A DNA stretch of 64,000 nt from Phoronis australis. Lineage: Eukaryota; Phoronida; Phoronidae. The notes under the pieces are model-generated. The model did not search any database. It was given only the letters and a program-made list of their open reading frames with translations, and was not told where the DNA came from. The position numbers and the translations under genes are program-made. The stretch spans positions 132,869 to 196,868 of the forward strand of contig NMRA01000036.1 in assembly GCA_002633005.1 (NCBI GenBank), read 5' to 3'. Of this stretch, positions 62,201 through 64,000 are shown piece by piece. Each line of letters opens with the position of its first letter. Position 1 is the first letter of the stretch.

Positions 62201-63980
62201 GACTTCCGTAGACAAAACAACAGCACACTAACGTAGCATAGAAATACAATCAAAGATAGTCCCAATAAAACATTTAACGAATTAAATTATTTTTAGTAAC
62301 ATTTCGAAAATATCATTTAGGAACTAATGCTGCACTACAATTACGATTGCCTGGTGGACAGTGAGGGCAATGAAACTTTCAGATATTGGTAAAGCAGTGT
62401 ACAAACTAAAAATGGCGCAAGAGTTGGGGGTCATGATTTTGAGAATTTGTAAAAGAACTCAGAATGGTACTAAAAGCAAATATCACCTAAGCCACACATC
62501 TAAAACGTTTGATCACAAACTCAAGACTAATATACACCTAGAAGGTGAAAGGATCAATCGACATCTTTTACCGAATGTTAGTCAAAACCTTTCACATTGT
62601 TTACCTTCCGTCAACGCTGAAAGAGCAGTCGTATAACTTAACATGCATTTAAATGTTACCGTCAGCCAATGAGAACATGACTGAGAGAAATACTGAGAAC
62701 AACTTTTGTGCATAACTCATGTCATTCCTTTGAAATTAACATTATGCATAATTATCAATTTGCATATTAACTTGATGATGTTTCCGACTGGGTCCATTTT
62801 GGGCTTAGAGTAAGTAAGTAGTCCGCATAGTGACTTAGAATTTTACAGATCAAATTAGGGGCGTTGTTCACCCACAACAGACTTTTTGAAATTGATATGC
62901 AAGGCCAGTGAAAGCAGTTAATTCTTTGTGAGCCCTGCTCTTCAGTGCCGTCCACAGACTTACCCTAGAACAAGCTACTTCTGGAACGAGTAGTCGAGTA
63001 TTGTATGGACGCCGTTTAAACTAGCTCAACTTAGCCCACTTGTGACAACTTACTCCACCTTATCGAGGTGGCGTTATTTGTTATAGTAAGAGTAACTTGC
63101 GCAACTTCTAATTCCTGTTTGGGCAAGGCGTAAGTAACTATGAGCAGTGGTTACATAAAGGCAGGCTTTGGTTTGCGTACCACACTTGCATTAAGTGTTC
63201 ATTGTCATGCACAGAGCTACAACTTCCACCTTACCTTAAGTATCAGATAGGTGTGTGTGGACTCTCTACTCAAAGGTGGGGTAAGTTGCACTAGGTGTAA
63301 GTTGCTCTAGGGTAGGCTGTGTGTGGACCAGACTTTATTTATACAAGACTGCCCCAGTTGGACTGTGCATGTAAATACAGCTTAAAAGAGTTTAAATATC
63401 GTCCTTGCTGAGATTTTATCTGCTTTATTACCCCATGTGAGTTTAGAATAGCGAAGCCCCAAATGCCCCGTGGAAACAGTGGAATCACTGACAGAAGTCT
63501 TTCCAACAAATGCAAAATGTAATAAGGAAACAAATAAAAAAGGTCACAAGCACAATTCTCAAAAATTCAGTAAACTATGTGATTAAGCATACTTGAGTTA
63601 ACTCAACAAAATAAAATTAGCAAAAATATAAATAAAAGTTCAGTTCATTAGTTATTAGCATTCAAGAAATGAAACACATTAAATCATAGACAGAAATTGT
63701 CACGCTGACATTCCTCGCACCTATTTAATGACTTTCCATTAACGATTTTCTCTTTTCCTATAATCTGTTCCATATTCTTTAAAATTCAACACACTTCATT
63801 TAATATTAGAACAACCGAGTCCTTTAGTAATACTCACTAGCCTTGACCATTGGGTGTCTTCTCATAATCAACAGGCTGAGTGGCTGAAATCAGTCCTGTA
63901 GTGGGGTTCACTTTGAATAACGTAGTTGGAGTCACAAATGAGTAGGTGATCACTGTGCTGACACTGTCCACATCCTTGGC
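34764..63980 (-). CDS. Cadherin-23-like transmembrane cadherin, 3' part (EC repeats, TM, long motif-rich tail)
   Basis: Single-pass calcium-dependent adhesion receptor. Seen: 28 exons (listed separately) whose phases all agree; 4353 nt, 1450 residues plus stop, starting mid-EC at the right edge. Order: partial EC, eight full EC repeats (about residues 80-978), a non-EC membrane-adjacent region (979-1085), TM helix (about 1097-1118), Cys cluster (1119-1129), and a Thr/Gln/Ser-rich tail (to 1450). LDRE motifs and DxNDNxP linkers identify the family. The membrane-adjacent segment (IKDIRYHV ... DDKSDVVLYVAD) resembles the ferredoxin-like domain described in CDH23/PCDH15-type cadherins. This homology is inferred from pattern only. 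Introns are 0.3-2.7 kb; apart from the repeats listed here I see nothing in them. Remaining 5' exons lie beyond 64000. Confidence 0.9.
35211..37307. other. Last cadherin intron
   Basis: 2.1 kb, AT-rich. I see no repeat family or coding signal. Confidence 0.6.
37308..37537 (-). CDS. Cadherin exon aa (1226-1302): cytoplasmic, Thr-rich
   Basis: CCTTCAG acceptor and CAG|GTAAAA donor; phase 1 to 0. ENYTIVSEVLPSADEKVESN, a GGGG run, seven consecutive Thr, then PAPIPQPQPQ. ENYTIV is the first of the repeated Y-x-V/I-V motifs. Confidence 0.86.
38175..38353 (-). CDS. Cadherin exon z (1166-1226): cytoplasmic
   Basis: TTTTCAG acceptor and GTCG|GTAAGC donor; phase 2 to 1. YNSGWINKSNMAFSNLAYEH, then SEYHRASVLASQAAAASAAY and FQSTNTV. 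Ala/Ser-rich, probably disordered, with several tyrosines. Confidence 0.85.
39321..39372 (-). CDS. Cadherin exon y (1149-1166)
   Basis: TTTCCAG acceptor and TTA|GTAAGT donor; phase 1 to 2. KDRLRAESSIKNSSVSY. An alternative donor 8 nt earlier (TCA|GTGAGT) would break the frame. Confidence 0.8.
40038..40090 (-). CDS. Cadherin exon x (1131-1149): basic juxtamembrane segment
   Basis: TTTCTAG acceptor and GCAG|GTTTGA donor; phase 2 to 1. MEQRSRDRRLAYRRTIA: strongly basic, positive-inside. Confidence 0.85.
40516..40652 (-). CDS. Cadherin exon w (1086-1131): transmembrane helix and Cys cluster
   Basis: TTCATAG acceptor and GA|GTAAGT donor; phase 0 to 2. After NVDWW comes PVVWALIAFLVVLILAILLL, then CCCCPCCRTCC: eight cysteines in eleven residues at the inner membrane face. 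Family knowledge: juxtamembrane cysteines of this kind are typical S-acylation sites. Confidence 0.93.
41511..41655 (-). CDS. Cadherin exon v (1037-1085): membrane-adjacent domain, part 3
   Basis: CTATCAG acceptor and TGG|GTACGT donor; phase 2 to 0. SDVVLYVADLKEERLLTGIE then LDDMLEKGMAGNFKI, a strand and helix. A longer open frame to 42080 is intron read-through. Confidence 0.85.
41810..42395. repeat. Degenerate repeated DNA with about 140-bp spaced similar units
   Basis: Segments starting AAGATACAGAGGCAAACG, AAGATACAGCCGTAGACG and AAGATATAGAGGCATGA are each followed by an A-rich run and a TGGCGCTAGGGGGCAC-like motif. Three or four old copies between cadherin exons u and v. Possibly one old internally repeated transposon. 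Confidence 0.4.
42549..42635 (-). CDS. Cadherin exon u (1008-1037): membrane-adjacent domain, part 2
   Basis: ATTTCAG acceptor and AA|GTAATT donor; phase 2 to 2. FVSSATNGGLVWIKDIRYHV, then KDGKVHDDK. The I-x-x-I-R-x-H-V then H-D-D-K-S-D-V pattern recalls the CDH23 membrane-proximal region. Confidence 0.82.
43329..43417 (-). CDS. Cadherin exon t (979-1008): membrane-adjacent domain, part 1
   Basis: ATTTCAG acceptor and GA|GTAAGT donor; phase 0 to 2. TWITHTYQEMILTVAFSPSD then ARVYQSTIK. This is not EC-like: a beta strand followed by a helix, as in ferredoxin-like membrane-adjacent domains of long cadherins. Confidence 0.82.
44080..44369 (-). CDS. Cadherin exon s (882-978): last EC-like repeat
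   Basis: TTTCTAG acceptor; donor CCT|GTAGAT, chosen because it alone restores phase 0 (the later AG|GTATGG would shift frame). PLNTVVFILTATDKDKSSEL, VINMFTIDVDK and ITATDNGQKSATAQSIVSV. Irregular, with an insertion between strands and no LDRE. Confidence 0.85.
44915..45175 (-). CDS. Cadherin exon r (795-882): LDRE, RKRR site
   Basis: ATATTAG acceptor and TCGT|GTAAGT donor; phase 1 to 1. FKVDSNTGEITTTKVLDREV is classic cadherin. A basic KRKRR run (RKRR at 45018..45029) sits in the F-G region before VEVFIEVLDEPDTVPVF, the degenerate linker. RKRR fits the furin consensus R-x-K/R-R. Confidence 0.93.
45266..45350 (-). repeat. tRNA-derived SINE-like head
   Basis: Minus strand CTGTTAGCTCTACTAGCAAA (A-box-like), then GAGGTCATGGGGTCAAATAT in the B-box position. 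Degenerate. Confidence 0.4.
45673..46101. mobile_element. Same TIR family, shorter copy 2
   Basis: About 430 bp in a cadherin intron. TIRs ACCATACTCATGCGGGGTTA and complemented ACCGTTTTCTTCGGGGTTA. Shares internal blocks CCCATGCTCAGCTTA and ACGCAGCTCGCTTACCT with 19099..20458, and is probably a deletion derivative. Confidence 0.65.
46678..46845. repeat. Tandem duplication of about 81 bp plus AAAT/AATAAA simple repeat
   Basis: ACAAGATAAAAGTCACACAG and the following AATAAA-rich tract occur twice in tandem with few differences. In a large cadherin intron. Confidence 0.85.
47831..47957 (-). CDS. Cadherin exon q (753-795)
   Basis: CCTCTAG acceptor and GACA|GTAAGT donor; phase 0 to 1. SGGTKPYYFTVMENRPPGTF, then GRVRATDKDIGKHAVVSYM. 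Junction with the next exon creates an Arg-Gly-Asp tripeptide. Confidence 0.9.
48337..48418. repeat. Minisatellite, three units of about 30 bp
   Basis: Three copies of CTTATTTACACTGTCATGAT followed by GTTTCCAG, differing at a few positions. In a cadherin intron. Confidence 0.85.
49201..49317 (-). CDS. Cadherin exon p (714-752): linker DTDDHLPEF
   Basis: TTTTACAG acceptor and ATG|GTGAGC donor; phase 0 to 0. LLLVARDTGKNQVLTSEIRV then ILDTDDHLPEFPLKM. Confidence 0.9.
49618..49760. repeat. AAT/TAA-type trinucleotide microsatellite
   Basis: Long imperfect run of AATAAT, GTAATA and ACAATA. Its complement reads as a poly-Leu frame that has no coding meaning. Confidence 0.85.
50081..50278 (-). CDS. 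Cadherin exon o (648-713)
   Basis: CTTCCAG acceptor and ACG|GTAGGC donor; phase 0 to 0. GLEVVQVSARDPDGGRVNYG, FSMNPITGIISAKQVYDRE (YDRE at LDRE position) and AKDFYT. Confidence 0.93.
50620..50843 (-). CDS. Cadherin exon n (573-647)
   Basis: CATCTAG acceptor and GAG|GTAACT donor; phase 1 to 0. LFRVDPDSGKITTAKTLIDK, HFFTVTAADKYG and linker DANNEPPVW, then NVTINVLE with an N-glycosylation sequon. Confidence 0.93.
50985..51105 (-). repeat. SINE-like element, same family
   Basis: Minus strand GTGTGGTCAAGTGAGATTAG (A box), CTGGGTTTGAGTCTCACT (B box), then CACTGCTAGACCTCGAGTCG, shared with 22922..23033. In a cadherin intron. Confidence 0.55.
51348..51528 (-). CDS. Cadherin exon m (513-572): canonical linker DVNDNSPIF
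   Basis: TTTGTAG acceptor and GAAG|GTGAGC donor; phase 0 to 1. VYITLSDVNDNSPIF closes one EC; YSAVIIETIPVDAFILQLDA and SDKDIGINQKIKYS open the next. Confidence 0.94.
52198..52320 (-). CDS. Cadherin exon l (472-512): LDRE motif
   Basis: TATCCAG acceptor and CCG|GTAAGT donor; phase 0 to 0. GVIYVKPGAVLDRETRPEIT is a canonical EC segment with LDRE, then FTVTAQDSPNHPNQ. Confidence 0.93.
52371..52593 (-). repeat. 43-bp tandem array derived from an exon end and its splice donor
   Basis: Five units start at 52371, 52414, 52457, 52500 and 52543. The last (52543-52593) includes the true 3' end of cadherin exon k and its GTAAGT donor; the other four lie in the following intron with donors mutated to varying degree (GTATGT, GTAAGT, TTAAGT). 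Because 43 is not divisible by 3, use of a downstream donor would read into TAC-TAA, a stop. Confidence 0.9.
52550..52696 (-). CDS. Cadherin exon k (423-471)
   Basis: TTTGTAG acceptor and ACA|GTAAGT donor; phase 0 to 0. VYSKTIPENSPAHMSVLQVN, NDGDLGTFGVVSYTM and DFYINSTT. Its 3' end and donor are the template of the 43-bp tandem array lying in the following intron (52371-52593). Confidence 0.92.
53222..53379 (-). CDS. Cadherin exon j (370-422)
   Basis: GATTGCAG acceptor and AAG|GTGGGT donor; phase 1 to 0. VVTTRRPLDYETERSTFFVV, AIDNGQPALTATATIYVTVE and linker NVNDHQPLF. Confidence 0.93.
54031..54249 (-). CDS. Cadherin exon i (297-370): degenerate linker and next EC
   Basis: CTTCCAG acceptor and ACAG|GTAAGT donor; phase 1 to 1. 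Linker reads QVNIYPPEF (calcium-binding Asp residues lost), then YNITVRENLAPGSVVKSLLA, QDPDG and HFNIDPATG. Confidence 0.9.
54895..55027 (-). CDS. Cadherin exon h (253-297)
   Basis: TTTCCAG acceptor and GTTG|GTGAGC donor; phase 0 to 1. NVFSIETTTGVVRVSGALNR then YDINAYDNSANPIQTG. LNRN stands at the LDRE position. Confidence 0.88.
55677..55822 (-). CDS. Cadherin exon g (204-252)
   Basis: GTTATAG acceptor and ACG|GTGTGT donor; phase 1 to 0. KPVGDYVVTMTAKDPDTGA followed by ITYSISGTKKQAWDL and SYDYT. Its acceptor abuts the minisatellite at 55829. Confidence 0.88.
55829..55912. repeat. Minisatellite of CACCATGGTAACACTA units
   Basis: Five or so imperfect copies of ACACCATGGTAACACTACA directly upstream (in transcript sense) of the cadherin exon g acceptor, leaving almost no polypyrimidine tract. 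Confidence 0.85.
56622..56751 (-). CDS. Cadherin exon f (161-203): EC linker DANNKDPYF
   Basis: CTGTAG acceptor; donor A|GTTGGT (weak but the one that keeps phase); phase 0 to 1. VRAMDQGDTPRLTATATVTV, then DANNKDPYF and VEVPEN. The chosen donor yields VPENKPVG across the junction, a standard EC start. Confidence 0.88.
57508..57686 (-). CDS. Cadherin exon e (101-160): EC core
   Basis: CATTACAG acceptor and CTG|GTATGC donor; phase 1 to 0. TEVVTVSATDVDTGPNGMIA, SVGSTSGIIRVSQG and DVDIKDRYILL; the LDRE position is replaced by FDVD. Confidence 0.92.
57687..59539. other. Cadherin intron between exon e and the microexon
   Basis: Contains the TG-rich simple repeat at 58030. Nothing else recognised. 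Confidence 0.6.
58030..58130. repeat. TG/TATG simple repeat
   Basis: GTGTGCGTGTGCGTGCGTGT grading into TATATGTG and GGATGGGTG units. In the cadherin intron right of exon e. Confidence 0.85.
59540..59551 (-). CDS. Cadherin microexon d (12 nt, adds 4 residues)
   Basis: Flanked by a strong acceptor (TTGTTTCTAG) and donor (G|GTAAGA). Phase 1 in and out, coding Arg-Ile-Asn-Gly between DIQQG and TEVVTVSATD. Skipping it leaves the normal cadherin spacing (QQGTEVVTVSATD), so it would be a cassette insertion in the EC strand A-B loop. Evidence is splice consensus and phase only. Confidence 0.5.
60101..60170 (+). repeat. tRNA-derived SINE-like head
   Basis: GGGTTTAGCTTAATCTGCTA (A box) and GTGAGTTTGAGAACTCATGG (B box with paired arm) at tRNA-like spacing. 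In a cadherin intron just left of exon c. Confidence 0.5.
60233..60308 (-). CDS. Cadherin exon c (72-97): DQNDNAP linker and start of the next EC
   Basis: GATTTCAG acceptor and AAG|GTAACG donor; phase 0 to 1. DQNDNAPRF is a canonical calcium linker, followed by YYAEIREDIQQ, the first strand with its XEX calcium ligand. Confidence 0.92.
61269..61338 (-). CDS. Cadherin exon b (48-71): end of the partial EC repeat
   Basis: CTTTCAG acceptor and ATA|GTAAGT donor; phase 2 to 0. YQYTVQASDGQRTVPANVKI gives the terminal F and G strands of an EC repeat. Too short to stand out as an open frame. Confidence 0.88.
61339..63837. other. Cadherin intron between exons a and b
   Basis: 2.5 kb holding the MITE at 62950. 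The frames at 62361 and 61283 have no family signature. Confidence 0.6.
62950..63328. mobile_element. MITE with GTCCACA ends
   Basis: Left GTCCACAGACTTACCCTAGA and complemented right GTCCACACACAGCCTACCCT share a TIR of about 27 bp, and internal AACTTACxCCACCTT motifs are also inverted. Non-coding; in the first cadherin intron of the window. Confidence 0.6.
63838..63980 (-). CDS. Cadherin exon a (residues 1-47): middle of a partial EC repeat
   Basis: CTGCAG acceptor at the right; donor TA|GTGAGT; phase 0 to 2. AKDVDSVSTVITYSF, FKVNPTTGLISA and QPVDYEKTP are the calcium-site, inner-strand and LDRE-position segments. The start of this repeat is outside the window. Confidence 0.9.
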
Positions 63981-64000
63981 CTGCAGGATACAATGAATGG

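Overview
This is an intron-rich, AT-rich animal nuclear DNA window, most likely from a marine invertebrate. Coding exons are short (12-480 bp), have GT-AG borders and sit in introns full of small DNA transposons, tRNA-derived SINE-like heads, a decayed LINE and minisatellites. Ankyrin-repeat DHHC palmitoyltransferases and long multi-EC cadherins fit a metazoan. The sequence alone does not give the species.

Layout. (1) 199-6440, minus strand: the 5' part of a gene with a His/Gly/Cys-rich N-terminus followed by ankyrin repeats (four coding exons), running off the left edge. (2) 9375-32213, plus strand: a divergently transcribed paralogue. It has about six ankyrin repeats, then four membrane segments and a DHHC cysteine-rich domain, and looks like a ZDHHC17/HIP14-type S-acyltransferase. 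Nine coding exons give 559 residues and every splice phase closes. Its last three exons occur twice (22876-27402 and 28133-32213), on either side of a 730-bp N gap, and the pattern looks like two unmerged haplotypes. (3) 34764-63980, minus strand: the 3' two-thirds of a large cadherin. I could chain 28 exons (one a 12-nt microexon) with compatible phases, giving 1450 residues: one partial and eight complete EC repeats, a membrane-adjacent domain resembling that of cadherin-23-type proteins, one transmembrane helix, an eight-cysteine juxtamembrane cluster and a tail of about 330 residues. The tail carries repeated Y-x-V/I-V motifs, one matching the ITSM consensus and one the ITIM consensus. Genes 2 and 3 converge, with stop codons about 2.55 kb apart.

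Introns and intergenic DNA hold several mobile-element families. These include a 400-bp palindromic element (8563, 14203 and decayed copies at 26270/31057), a TIR family at 19.1 and 45.7 kb, a foldback at 32.4-32.9 kb, a large inverted repeat at 0.58-1.12 kb, a 740-bp direct-repeat pair, and a LINE remnant at 17.4-18.1 kb.

The most interesting points are the signalling-motif tail of the cadherin, its Cys-rich membrane exit next to a locus for S-acyltransferases, the microexon, and a minisatellite made from an exon end plus its splice donor. No discrete novel multi-gene system is evident. All gene models come from reading frames, splice consensus and phase, without transcript or database support.
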